This document shows positions 28,855-37,794 of a stretch of 64,000 nt of DNA, piece after piece. The stretch is from JAEXOD01 sp963663265 (GTDB lineage Bacteria > Bacteroidota > Ignavibacteria > Ignavibacteriales > Melioribacteraceae). The translations under genes and the position numbers were made by a program. The stretch lies in NCBI GenBank assembly GCA_963663265.2, contig CAXXXM010000002.1, forward strand, positions 992,001 to 1,056,000, read 5' to 3'. How positions within the stretch are numbered: position 1 is the stretch's first letter; every line of letters begins with the position of its first letter. The notes under the pieces are model-generated. The model saw only the letters and a program-made list of their open reading frames with translations. It had not been told where the DNA came from and made no database searches.

Positions 28855-29100
28855 GGTCATGGTTAGACCATGACCGCCCAGAAAAGAAGGCATAGTCTGA
28901 ACCTGGATTCTTGGAATTTTAAGGATTTTTTGGATTAAACCACTACCATTTAACAGAAAATACATATATAAGATATTTAACCAATCCTTAATCCCATTAA
29001 TCTCTCTAATCAATCGAAATCCCCGTTCAGACAATGGTTTTGTATTTTGCAACAACCAAGTTTCAAGTCTCCAATTTCAAGTCTCTTTCTTTTGTCACTT
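28855..29100. repeat. ~245-bp direct repeat, copy 2
   Basis: Second copy of 28358-28602, starting with an intact REP hairpin CGGTCATGGTTAGACCATGACC (two bases trimmed from the stem description; 28855-28877). The end runs into the cacttgtcac/gtcgtcactcg simple repeat just before the tRNA-derived array. Confidence 0.8.
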
Positions 29101-29128
29101 GTCACGTCGTCACTCGTTACTTTTTTTG

Positions 29129-29432
29129 GTCCTAATTTCTTAGGACTTTCTGTGAGCGTCCCGATGTATCGGGAAACCACCGACAATTGCTTTAAAATAA
29201 AAAAGTCCTAATTTCTTAGTACTTTCTGTAAGCGTCCCGATGTATCGGGAAACCACCAACAATTACTTTAAAATAAAAAAGTCCTAATTTCTTAGGACTT
29301 TCTGTAAGCGTCCCGATGTATCGGGAAACCACCAACAATTGCTTTAAAATAAAAAAGTCCTAATTTCTTAGGACTTTCTGTGAGCGTCCCGATGTATCGG
29401 GAAACCACCAACAATTACTTTAAAATAAAAAA
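29129..29432 (-). repeat. Four 76-bp tandem units derived from tRNA-Lys 3' half plus terminator
   Basis: Units start at 29129, 29205, 29281 and 29357, an exact 76-bp period, and a fifth terminator starts at 29433. Read on the minus strand, each unit has TTTTAAAGCAA (like the tRNA anticodon-arm end), GTCGGTGGTT or GTTGGTGGTT (like the T-arm), a palindrome CCCGATACATCGGG in place of the T-loop and 3' T-stem, CGCTCACAG (the tRNA 3' end and its flank) and the hairpin GTCCTAA/TTAGGAC with a T-run. The functional tRNA-Lys lies directly upstream. The units keep the 3' flank and terminator almost perfectly but lack the 5' half of a tRNA, so they cannot fold as tRNAs. Confidence 0.85.
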
Positions 29433-29452
29433 GTCCTAATTTCTTAGGACTT
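29433..29452 (-). terminator. tRNA-Lys terminator
   Basis: On the minus strand a 7-8-bp stem AGTCCTAA/TTAGGACT with a GAAA loop is followed by TTTTTT. It starts just after the tRNA 3' end. The same hairpin is repeated four more times downstream in the 76-bp units, giving five terminators in series. Confidence 0.9.
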
Positions 29453-29456
29453 TCTG

Positions 29457-29528
29457 TGAGCGCGGGTGGGCTCGAACCACCGACCCTTTGCTTAAAAGGC
29501 AAATGCTCTACCCCTGAGCTACGCGCCC
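29457..29528 (-). tRNA. tRNA-Lys (TTT)
   Basis: The minus strand folds as a tRNA. The acceptor stem is GGGCGCG with CGCGCTC (one G-U), the D-arm begins TAGCTCAGGGGTAGAGC, the anticodon loop is CTTTTAA with anticodon TTT, and the T-arm contains GGTTCGAGCC. The discriminator is A and CCA is not encoded. It is an isolated tRNA gene upstream of the degenerate tandem array and between the repeat island and a histidine kinase gene. Confidence 0.97.
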
Positions 29529-29616
29529 CTCTATTTATTAAAAAATAGACTTCAAATATAACAGTTTTTTATTAAAAGTACAAGTAAAAATATTAAAAAT
29601 TTTATTTTTTTTGTTT

Positions 29617-32600
29617 TTAATTGTTTATTTTAAGTTTAATTGAAAAGGTTGAGCCTTTTCCTTCTTCGCTTTCAAGGTTTAGTTCAGCTTCTAATATTTC
29701 AGAATATTTTTTTACAATTGAAAGTCCTAATCCGGTTCCTTGGAAGTTACGTGTAGTTCCTTCACTTACTTGGCGGAACTCGTCCCAAATTAATTCTTGT
29801 TTATGTTGCGGTATTCCAATTCCGGTATCTGATACTTTTATTAAAACACAATTATTATCATTTTCGTTTATTGTTTGTGCGGAAATTTCAACATAACCAA
29901 CATCTGTAAATTTTAATGCATTACTAACAAAATTGGTTAAAATTTCGCGTAATATCTGCTCTTCTGTAACGCACCATATTTCTTCTTCATTATAACTTAT
30001 TTTAAGTTCAACATTTTTCTTTTTAGCATTTTCTTTAAATAAAAAGAAAATTTCTTTTAATAAATACACAATATTTATTTTAGTTACGGTAATATCAACT
30101 TTATCAAATTCAAGTCGTGTTAAATCGAGTACATTTTTAAGTGTTTCGGTTAATCTGCGTGATGAAAACAGAATTGCTTCTGCCATCTCTTTTTCATCGG
30201 GGTCTTCCAAAACACTTGCTAAAAGTTCGGCATAGCCCATAATCGGCATAAACGGAGTACGCAATTCGTGACTCATATTAGCAAAAAAGAAAGATTTAAT
30301 TCTATTCATTTCTTCAGCTTTTTCTTTTGCATCTCTAAGTTCTTCTTCTATTTTTTTTCTATCGCTAATATCAACAACCGAAATAAAGCCTGCCGGTTTT
30401 CCTAAAAACGAAATTTGTCTTCCGGTTAAATAAACCCATTTAACAATACCGGCTTTTGTTGCAATACTAAACTCATACGATCCCGAACCATCAGAACCGG
30501 ATTGTCTATCAACTCCTCTTTTTTTAATAATATCTTTAAATTCCGGTGTAGCAATATCCCAGTAATTTTGCTGGTACAATTCTTCAGTTGTATATCCCGT
30601 TATTTTTTCACCGGCAGGATTTGAATAAACCCACTTATTGCCTTGATATATCATAATTGCAAATGGAGATGATTCCGCAAAACTTCGGAATTTATTTTCA
30701 CTTTCAAGCAATAACTCTTCTGTTCGTTGTCTTTCGATATAAGCACTTAGTTGATTACCAATAGTTTCAATTACAGCAATACTATACTCATCGTAAGCAT
30801 CTCTATTTTCATAATTTTGAACAACCAATGCTCCAACTGCTTTATTATTTATTCTTAATGGTACTCCTAACCAACTTTCTGAATCCACCCCATATTTTTC
30901 AATATAGCCCAAATTTTCAAGTTCATCAGTTTCATTTTTATGAAGCAGTAGTGTTTTATTTTGCGATATTAAATATCCGGTTAATGAATCTTTAGCGGGC
31001 CATTCTAAAATATTGTCATTCTTATCAACTTCTAAAATTGAACGGAGCATACCCGTCGATTCATCCAACATAGCAACAAAAAAGTTTTCAGTATCTATCA
31101 ATCTACCAAGTTCTTTTTGAATAAATAATACTATGTCTTCATATTTTTCGGTTTTAATCATAGCATCGGCTATATTATATTGTATTTTCTGAATATCCTC
31201 CGATCTTCTTCTATCAGTAATATCAGTTTCAATCATCCCGAGCAAAGGTTTTTTATTGGTAAAATCGATTCTAAATTTTTGGTCTAAAAATATTCTCTTT
31301 TTACCATTTTTATCAACCCAAGTACTTTCGTAAAGAACTGAGCCTTCTTCCAAAGCAATTTTATCATATTTTACAACTTCATCAGCAATTTCTTTATCAA
31401 ATACTTCGTAAGGGGTTTTTCCAACAAACTCCAAATTATAAAATTGTTTTACGGCTTCGTTTGTATACAAAGTTCTAAAATCCGAATCTTTAATTACAAT
31501 AAGTGCTGGAATATAGTTCATAAAAGTAACAATTCGAGTTTCGCTTTCAGCAAGCTGTTCTTCTGCTTTTTTTCTTAATGTAATATCTTTAGATGAACAA
31601 ATAACTTTAACAACCCTTCCATCTTCGTTTTTAATTGGCGTTATAGTTGTTAAATAATATAAATCTCCTTTACTGTTTGGAACTCTAACTTCAATTACTT
31701 TTTCTTCGCCTGTTTTAAAAACTATTTGAAGAGCATTAAATCTTTTTTCAGCCTCTTCTTTATCAAACACATCCCATATTTTTCTATTTATAATTTCTTC
31801 AATCGGTTTTTCCACGCCTTTAGCAAAAGCATTATTAACATATAGATAACTTCCATCTTCATCAAATAAAAATATTGGGTCGTTTGATTCATCGAGCAGT
31901 ATTCTATGCTTAGCTTCATTTTCTTTCAATTTGTTTTCAATTGCAACTCTGTCAGAAACATCAGTAAAAAATGAAGCGTACCTATTTTCAGATATTTTGA
32001 ATGCAAAAACATCAAAATAGCCACTAAACAATTGGCTTTCAAACAAGCCGGATTCTGCTTTGTAGGTTTTTCCACTTTCTTTAATGTATTCAAAAACAGT
32101 TTTTATTATATCAAACATAACAGAAGGGAAAATCTCTCTAGCGGGTTTACCTAAACTTTCCCCATGCTTTATTCCCAATATTTTATCAGCAGCTCTATTT
32201 GCATCAGTTAAAATTATTTCGTTATTTTCATCATATTCAAAAATGTGCAATCCGATTGGCGAATTCTGAATTAAACTGCGTAGTTTTTCCTCACTTTGCT
32301 CAATAATTTTTTTTGTTTTATATTCTTCTGTCTGGTCTTGAAATACAAACACACAGCCTATTGTTTCGCCATTATCGTTTTTAATTAACGAGCCGCTTTC
32401 AGCAATTGGAAAACTTTCGCCTGTTTTAGAAATCAATTCAAAGTGTTCAGTAAAGCCGGATACTGTCTTATCTCGCAATAATCTTTCAACCGAGTTTTCA
32501 ATTCTGTTGCTATTTTTAGTATCTTTAATTAAAAATATATCCCCAAAAGATTTTCCTTTTGCCTCACTTTCATTCCATCCGGAAAGTTTTTCAGCCATAA

Positions 32601-33282
32601 AATTCATATTAACAATATTACCCAGCAAATCAGTAGTAACAACTCCATCCCTAATGCTATACAAAGTTGTTCTAAATAACGATTCTCTTTCTTTAAGCAT
32701 TTCGGAAAACTGTTCGTTTACTTGTTGATCTAATAAGATTTTGCCAATAAGCACGGTACAAAGAGGAAATATTACCAAGATTGTAAATCCAACCGCCTCG
32801 TAAGAGCCATAATAAATTTTAATTGGAAGAAGTGTTAATAATAAGAAGTTAACAACATTTACTACAATACCCATTAATAACAATTGTTTTGAACCAAATT
32901 GAGCATTTTTTTCTTTGTTGATTTTAAAATAGAACAACAACCCCAACAGATATGACGATACAATTGTTGCTATTCCAATATTAGCACCCAATCCACCCAA
33001 CCAAAATCTAAAAGCTGAAGCTAAAACAGTAATAATTGCCCCTGCTAAAGGTCCAAAAAATAGAGTTCCAAGACTAATAACAATTGCCCTTCCATCAAAA
33101 TTTATACCCCCTTTAAGATGGTAGGCGTATACAATTCCAATAATTGCAATGACACCAAATAAAACCCCCTGTAAAATTTTCCCGGAAAGAACATCTCTCT
33201 TAAATCGCCTGCTTATAAATCCGGAAATTGCACTTAAAGCTACAATTAAGGTTAAATTATAAAATAATTCATTGCTAATCAT
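29617..33282 (-). CDS. Multi-PAS membrane histidine kinase with LytS-type 5TM domain
   Basis: The protein has 1221 residues. The N-terminus (about 1-185) has several membrane spans and the pattern of the 5TM-5TMR_LYT receptor domain (INFDGRAIVISLGTLFFGPL ... FRFWLGGLGANIG). It is followed by about five PAS domains, a GAF domain (about 710-855), another PAS, and the kinase core: HisKA with H1005 (FFANMSHELRTPFMP), then HATPase with DTGIGIPQHKQ and GTGLGLSIVKKY. No receiver domain is attached, and no response regulator is adjacent; the orphan CheY-like protein at 11769 is one possible partner. LytS-type domains sense cell-envelope or small-molecule cues. It is monocistronic, between tRNA-Lys and the chemotaxis cassette. 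Confidence 0.92.
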   Translation of the reverse strand: MISNELFYNLTLIVALSAISGFISRRFKRDVLSGKILQGVLFGVIAIIGIVYAYHLKGGINFDGRAIVISLGTLFFGPLAGAIITVLASAFRFWLGGLGANIGIATIVSSYLLGLLFYFKINKEKNAQFGSKQLLLMGIVVNVVNFLLLTLLPIKIYYGSYEAVGFTILVIFPLCTVLIGKILLDQQVNEQFSEMLKERESLFRTTLYSIRDGVVTTDLLGNIVNMNFMAEKLSGWNESEAKGKSFGDIFLIKDTKNSNRIENSVERLLRDKTVSGFTEHFELISKTGESFPIAESGSLIKNDNGETIGCVFVFQDQTEEYKTKKIIEQSEEKLRSLIQNSPIGLHIFEYDENNEIILTDANRAADKILGIKHGESLGKPAREIFPSVMFDIIKTVFEYIKESGKTYKAESGLFESQLFSGYFDVFAFKISENRYASFFTDVSDRVAIENKLKENEAKHRILLDESNDPIFLFDEDGSYLYVNNAFAKGVEKPIEEIINRKIWDVFDKEEAEKRFNALQIVFKTGEEKVIEVRVPNSKGDLYYLTTITPIKNEDGRVVKVICSSKDITLRKKAEEQLAESETRIVTFMNYIPALIVIKDSDFRTLYTNEAVKQFYNLEFVGKTPYEVFDKEIADEVVKYDKIALEEGSVLYESTWVDKNGKKRIFLDQKFRIDFTNKKPLLGMIETDITDRRRSEDIQKIQYNIADAMIKTEKYEDIVLFIQKELGRLIDTENFFVAMLDESTGMLRSILEVDKNDNILEWPAKDSLTGYLISQNKTLLLHKNETDELENLGYIEKYGVDSESWLGVPLRINNKAVGALVVQNYENRDAYDEYSIAVIETIGNQLSAYIERQRTEELLLESENKFRSFAESSPFAIMIYQGNKWVYSNPAGEKITGYTTEELYQQNYWDIATPEFKDIIKKRGVDRQSGSDGSGSYEFSIATKAGIVKWVYLTGRQISFLGKPAGFISVVDISDRKKIEEELRDAKEKAEEMNRIKSFFFANMSHELRTPFMPIMGYAELLASVLEDPDEKEMAEAILFSSRRLTETLKNVLDLTRLEFDKVDITVTKINIVYLLKEIFFLFKENAKKKNVELKISYNEEEIWCVTEEQILREILTNFVSNALKFTDVGYVEISAQTINENDNNCVLIKVSDTGIGIPQHKQELIWDEFRQVSEGTTRNFQGTGLGLSIVKKYSEILEAELNLESEEGKGSTFSIKLKINN

Positions 33283-33462
33283 TCATACTCCAAAGCAAAA
33301 TCAAAATCTAAATACAACTCTGCAACACAATTTAACGCTTCAGAATTTGTCAATTTAAATTACATTATGGCAAAAACAGCATAATAGATAATATAAGCCA
33401 TTCCTCTTAATTTAACAAGAGAAATGGCAAAAAGAATTTTTAGGATGCATGATTAACAAAAA

Positions 33463-33948
33463 CTATTTTATTCCACCTAAGGCATTAGTTTCTTCAATAG
33501 AAAAAACCTTTTCTAAATCTAATAAAATAAGTAATCTATCTTCCAATTTGCCAACTGCGGTAATATAGTCGGAATCGATACCGGCAACCATAGCAGGAGG
33601 AGCCTCAGTAATGCTTTTAGGAATACGCAAAACTTCACTTACTTCATCCACAATAAACCCAACAGTTGTACCTTGTAATTCAACAACAATAATTCTGGTT
33701 TTACTATCGTGTTCAATTTTTTCCATATTTAATCTTGAACGCAAGCTGATAACAGGGATGATTCTTCCACGCAAGTTAACAACACCATCAACAAAAGAAG
33801 GAGCATTAGGTACTTTTGTAATCTGCATCAATCTATTAATTTCTTGAACTTTAAGAATATCAATTCCAAACTCTTCATTTCCTATTTTGAAACTAACAAG
33901 TTGTAAAAGTTCGTTTAAGTCTGATTGTTTTTTTTCAGTCTCATTCAT
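33463..33948 (-). CDS. cheW: CheW adaptor, cassette 1
   Basis: This 161-residue CheW couples chemoreceptors to the kinase CheA. Core motifs are visible: LVSFKIGNEEFGIDILKVQE, VDGVVNLRGRIIPVISL, RIIVVELQGTTVGFIVDEVSEVLRI and GKLEDRLLILLDLEKVF. A GAGGT Shine-Dalgarno precedes the ATG. It lies 27 nt after MCP 1 on the same strand. The product is very similar to the CheW at 37298-37780. No cheA, cheR or cheB is present in the window. A possible terminator hairpin (GCCATTCCTCTT/AAGAGAAATGGC, 33399-33430) follows the gene. Confidence 0.95.
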   Translation of the reverse strand: MNETEKKQSDLNELLQLVSFKIGNEEFGIDILKVQEINRLMQITKVPNAPSFVDGVVNLRGRIIPVISLRSRLNMEKIEHDSKTRIIVVELQGTTVGFIVDEVSEVLRIPKSITEAPPAMVAGIDSDYITAVGKLEDRLLILLDLEKVFSIEETNALGGIK

Positions 33949-33975
33949 ATCTACCTCAAAATTATTATTAACGAC

Positions 33976-36117
33976 TTAATTTAATAATTTATTATCGAAA
34001 TTTCTTAAAGTTTTTTTATTAGAATTAGCAAAATTTGTTTTATTTAATATATTAAATTTATTAACAAGCATTTGTAAATTTTCAGTTAATCTACTTAAGT
34101 CTTCCGAAGCACGGGCAATTTGTTGAACGCCGGCAGCAGATTCTTGAGTAACATTACTAATAGCTTCAATATTTTTACTGATTTGTTCAGCGGCACTTGC
34201 CTGTTGTTCACTTGCAGAGGCTACAGAATTAACCACATCAAGTACTTTACTTGCAGCACCAACAATTTCATCCATCGACTGACCGGCTTTATTTGCCAAA
34301 ACCTTGCCAGATTCAACTTCTTTTTTACCTTCCTGCATAGAATCAACAGCATCATTAGTATCTTTTTGAATTTGTTTAATCATATCGGCAATTTCTTTAG
34401 TTGCTTTAGTAGTTCTTTCAGCTAATTTTCTAACTTCATCAGCAACAACAGCAAAACCACGTCCTTGTTCGCCGGCACGGGCAGCTTCAATAGCAGCATT
34501 TAATGCAAGCAAATTAGTTTGATCTGCAATATCGTTAATAACCTGAACAATTTCACCAATTTCATTACTGCTTACACCTAAAGCTTGAACAGTTTCGGCG
34601 GCTTTTTCAACTACATTTGCAATTCTATTCATACCGGCAACAGTATCCTTAACAACGTTTCCGCCACCTTTTGCCGTATGCCCAGCTTCCTGTGCCGAAT
34701 CAGCGGCAACATTAGCATTTTTAGTAGTTTCAACAATTGTACTTGCCATTTCTTCAACTGCACTTGCAACTTCAGTAGCTTGGGCACTTTGTTCTTGAGC
34801 ACCGGCAGCCATTTCTTCAGCACTTGCGGAAATTTGATTTGAAGCACTTGCTGTTGCTTGAACTGCTTCCATAATTTCGTGTAAAACATCATTTAATGAA
34901 TCAACTAAAGCATTAATGCTGTTTTTTATTATTTCATGATCCCCCTTATAATCACCTTCCATTTTTTTAGTAAAATCACCGCCAGCCATTTTTTCTAAAA
35001 TTTTTGTGGCTTCATTTACAGGCATAATAACTGCATTTAATAATTCGTTTACTCCCTTAACAATTTCTCTATATCCACCCAAAAATTTATTTTCATCACC
35101 ACGTACATGTAATTTTCCATTAACCGCAGCATTTATTAAACCGTTTGCTTCATCAACCAACCCTTTTAATGCATCAACTGTTGAGTTAACTGCAGGAGCA
35201 ATTTCATCATCTTTATCTTGCAAAGGCAATCTCACATTCAAATCGCCAACGGCAATCTTTTTTAGGGAACCTAAAAAGTGTACTTGCAAAGCTTCGGCAA
35301 AGATGTCCATAGTTTTACCAAGTTCTCCAATTTCATCTTGTTGTTCAATCTTTGCTCGAACCCCTAAGTGCCCCATAGCCATTTCTTTCATAACATTAAC
35401 AGCTTTGTTAAGCATATTGCTAACATTGCGAGCAATATAATTTCCAACAAGTAAAGATATTGCAATTACCAACAACAAAACAAATATCATAGTATTCCTT
35501 GAACTTGCTTGTTGTTCTTCTCCTTCAGCAACAAGTTTTTTCCCTTCCGCTATATTTAATGCAACCATTTCTTCCAATTTAGTTTGGCATTGCAGTAAAG
35601 CTGTTCTGGCATCAAGGCTTGCATTAAAAGAATTAGCTTCAACTTCAGCCATTCTTTCATTACCGCTATCAGTACCAGAATTTAGAAGTCTATCTTTTTC
35701 TTTTTCAAGTGCTATAAATGAATTATGTTTGTTAATCCATTCACTCCACATAGGTTTAAATTGTGCCCACAAAACCTTTTCTTCTTCATTTTTTGGCAAG
35801 GCTTCATACTTTGTAACGCCATCGTTAGCTTTTGTTATGTATTTATTAACCCAGTCATATTGTGCAGAACGCAATTCACCGGTCATTCTTCTATTTACTA
35901 AACCTCTTTCTCCTGTTACAACCGCAATTTGCGAAGCTTGAATTTGATATAACGCTTCCACACCCGGCATTCTAACTTCCCCAATATTATAGCTGTTATC
36001 AGCCAAGGTTTCGCCATTATCATAACCAACATATCCTACTATCAACGCTAACAACATAACCACTCCAAAACCCAACAACAATTTGCTTTTAATCTTAAGG
36101 TCGTTAAACCATTTCAT
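33976..36117 (-). CDS. Methyl-accepting chemotaxis protein, cassette 1
   Basis: The protein has 713 residues. A membrane span at about 11-30, an extracytoplasmic four-helix-bundle sensor region (about 35-205) and a second span (about 207-228) lead into a series of HAMP-like units. The units are at about 229-282, 283-330, 330-385 and 385-430 (DEIGELGKTMDIF, DEIAPAVNSTVDAL and similar), so there are roughly four instead of one. The signalling domain follows, with the conserved tip DQTNLLALNAAIEAARAGEQ GRGFAVVADEVRKLAERTTK. No CheR-tethering pentapeptide is seen at the C-terminus. The ligand is unknown. A GAGGT site 5-6 nt before the ATG supports the start. An AraC regulator is transcribed divergently 263 nt away. 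Confidence 0.95.
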   Translation of the reverse strand: MKWFNDLKIKSKLLLGFGVVMLLALIVGYVGYDNGETLADNSYNIGEVRMPGVEALYQIQASQIAVVTGERGLVNRRMTGELRSAQYDWVNKYITKANDGVTKYEALPKNEEEKVLWAQFKPMWSEWINKHNSFIALEKEKDRLLNSGTDSGNERMAEVEANSFNASLDARTALLQCQTKLEEMVALNIAEGKKLVAEGEEQQASSRNTMIFVLLLVIAISLLVGNYIARNVSNMLNKAVNVMKEMAMGHLGVRAKIEQQDEIGELGKTMDIFAEALQVHFLGSLKKIAVGDLNVRLPLQDKDDEIAPAVNSTVDALKGLVDEANGLINAAVNGKLHVRGDENKFLGGYREIVKGVNELLNAVIMPVNEATKILEKMAGGDFTKKMEGDYKGDHEIIKNSINALVDSLNDVLHEIMEAVQATASASNQISASAEEMAAGAQEQSAQATEVASAVEEMASTIVETTKNANVAADSAQEAGHTAKGGGNVVKDTVAGMNRIANVVEKAAETVQALGVSSNEIGEIVQVINDIADQTNLLALNAAIEAARAGEQGRGFAVVADEVRKLAERTTKATKEIADMIKQIQKDTNDAVDSMQEGKKEVESGKVLANKAGQSMDEIVGAASKVLDVVNSVASASEQQASAAEQISKNIEAISNVTQESAAGVQQIARASEDLSRLTENLQMLVNKFNILNKTNFANSNKKTLRNFDNKLLN

Positions 36118-36380
36118 GTGTACCTCATTTGATTTTGTTTGTTTTTTTTGTAAATTAAAGTATAAAGAAAAATTAATTTACAAGTTTATTAGTTCTTATT
36201 TTTGTTAAAACATTGTAATATTTAACCAAATATTAGCACAAAAAAAATCATTTTGAACAATATTAATAGATGTTTTTTTATTCTTAATCTTATTACACAA
36301 CCTCAGTTTTTATATCGACCCATTTTATTACTTAACACATTCATTTTTTTTACAAACTTTAGCAAAAAAACGACATAATT

Positions 36381-37265
36381 ATGGAACATCTTATTTTTGA
36401 AGGATTATACTATAACTTTTCTTCTACACCCCATCCCAATCTTTTCTTTTTCGATAAATTAGAGCAGTTATTAAACAATTTGACATTTGATATAAAATTA
36501 CACAAACACACAAAGATGCATCAATTTTATTTTATTGAATCAGGAGAGGTAGATTTTTATCTTGATAAAGAATTTATAAAAGTTAAAGCTCCTGCTGTGT
36601 TAATTATCCCCAACAATATTGTACATGGTTTTAATTTTTCAAAATGTTCAAATGGGCAGGTAATTACCATTTTTACAATTGTTTTGGACGAATTAATCAA
36701 AGAATCTCCAATGCTATGCTATTTTTATAACGAACCAAAAATATTCAAAAGTATTCAAAAAGAACTTTTTGCAACAGTTTCAAACATGATAAATAACTTT
36801 AGTGAAATTTTAATTACTGAAAAATTAGAAAAACAACTAATGCTTAAGTTTAAGTTTGGTGAAATATTGATTACCCTATATAGAGAATTTTGTAATACTT
36901 CATCACACACACCACTCAAGTATAGTTCCGGATTTGCACAATTCAACAAGTTTAAAAAACTTCTTTTGGTAGAAAAAAGCTGCAACAAAACAATAGATTA
37001 TTTAGCAAGCAGGCTTGGAATAACAAAAGTTAAATTAAATAGAATCTGCAAAGCTGTAACCGGAAAATCAACGTTATGGTTTATAAACGAATCACTAATA
37101 AATGAAGCACGATTAAAATTAATTTTCACAGAAAAAACCATTTCCGAAATTGCTTATGAACTAAATTTTACAACTCCAAATTATTTCTCTCGGTTTTTCA
37201 AAAAGCAGACAGGATTAACACCAAAAGAATTTAAAGAGAAATACATAAATGACTTTAGGATATAA
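36381..37265 (+). CDS. AraC-family regulator, cassette 1
   Basis: The protein has 294 residues. An N-terminal cupin-like sensor domain (MHQFYFIESGEVDFYLDKEF ... APAVLIIPNNIVHGF) is followed by a C-terminal double helix-turn-helix (YLASRLGITKVKLNRICKAV and ISEIAYELNFTTPNYFSRFF KKQTGLTPKEFKEKY). It is transcribed away from MCP 1 and probably controls the shared gap and the chemotaxis genes. It ends 33 nt before the convergent CheW 2, with a shared terminator between them. It resembles the regulator at 40088-40987 in plan but is clearly diverged from it, much more than the two CheW or MCP copies are from each other. Confidence 0.9.
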   Translation: MEHLIFEGLYYNFSSTPHPNLFFFDKLEQLLNNLTFDIKLHKHTKMHQFYFIESGEVDFYLDKEFIKVKAPAVLIIPNNIVHGFNFSKCSNGQVITIFTIVLDELIKESPMLCYFYNEPKIFKSIQKELFATVSNMINNFSEILITEKLEKQLMLKFKFGEILITLYREFCNTSSHTPLKYSSGFAQFNKFKKLLLVEKSCNKTIDYLASRLGITKVKLNRICKAVTGKSTLWFINESLINEARLKLIFTEKTISEIAYELNFTTPNYFSRFFKKQTGLTPKEFKEKYINDFRI

Positions 37266-37291
37266 AAGCCTCCATTTTAGGAGGCTTTTTT
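37266..37291. terminator. Bidirectional terminator
   Basis: Stem AAAAGCCTCC/GGAGGCTTTTTT around a 6-nt loop, with A-run on one side and T-run on the other. It can end both the AraC 1 transcript (plus) and the CheW 2 transcript (minus). Confidence 0.92.
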
Positions 37292-37297
37292 AAGAAA

Positions 37298-37780
37298 TTA
37301 AATAGTCCCAAGTGCCTTAGTTTCTTCAAAAGAAAAAACTTTTTCTAAATCTAAAAGAATTAACAATCTATCTTCCAACTTACCAACAGCAGTAATATAG
37401 TCGGAATCAATACCGGCAACCATTGCAGGAGGGGGTTCAGTAATACTTTTAGGGATACGTAAAACTTCATTAACTTCATCAACAACAAATCCAATAGTAA
37501 TTCCTGTTAAGTCAACAACAATTATTCTCGTTCTATTGTCTTCATCAATTTTTTCCATATTTAACCTTGTTCTTAGGTTAACAACCGGAATAATTCGTCC
37601 TCTCAAATTAACAACACCTTCAACAAAATGAGGGGCGTTAGGAACTTTTGTAATTTGCATCATTCTGTTAATTTCTTGAACTTTCAAAATGTCGATTCCA
37701 AACTCCTCGCCACCAATTTTAAAACTTACTAATTGGAGAAGTTCGTTGAGATCTTTCTGATTGTTATCATTTGCACTCAT
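37298..37780 (-). CDS. cheW: CheW adaptor, cassette 2
   Basis: This 160-residue CheW is a close paralogue of the protein at 33463-33948; for example LVSFKIGGEEFGIDILKVQE and AMVAGIDSDYITAVGKLEDR are shared almost without change. It starts 14 nt after the MCP 2 stop and has a GAGG Shine-Dalgarno. The differences cluster at the N-terminus and around VDLTGITIGFVVDEVNE. It may serve MCP 2 specifically or be interchangeable with CheW 1; the sequence does not decide. Confidence 0.95.
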   Translation of the reverse strand: MSANDNNQKDLNELLQLVSFKIGGEEFGIDILKVQEINRMMQITKVPNAPHFVEGVVNLRGRIIPVVNLRTRLNMEKIDEDNRTRIIVVDLTGITIGFVVDEVNEVLRIPKSITEPPPAMVAGIDSDYITAVGKLEDRLLILLDLEKVFSFEETKALGTI

Positions 37781-37794
37781 AATAATTCCTCACA

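Noticed and set aside
28807..29055. Open frame of 82 codons on the minus strand
   Set aside because: It is confined to the 245-bp repeat and the REP hairpin; the same pieces recur out of frame elsewhere.
29129..29432. CRISPR array
   Set aside because: The 76-bp units are repeated end to end with no variable spacers and show tRNA and terminator features. No cas gene is present in the window.
26930..29528. Genomic island integrated at tRNA-Lys
   Set aside because: The tRNA 3' half is duplicated, but there is no integrase, no cargo gene, and the copies are in direct tandem instead of flanking a block.
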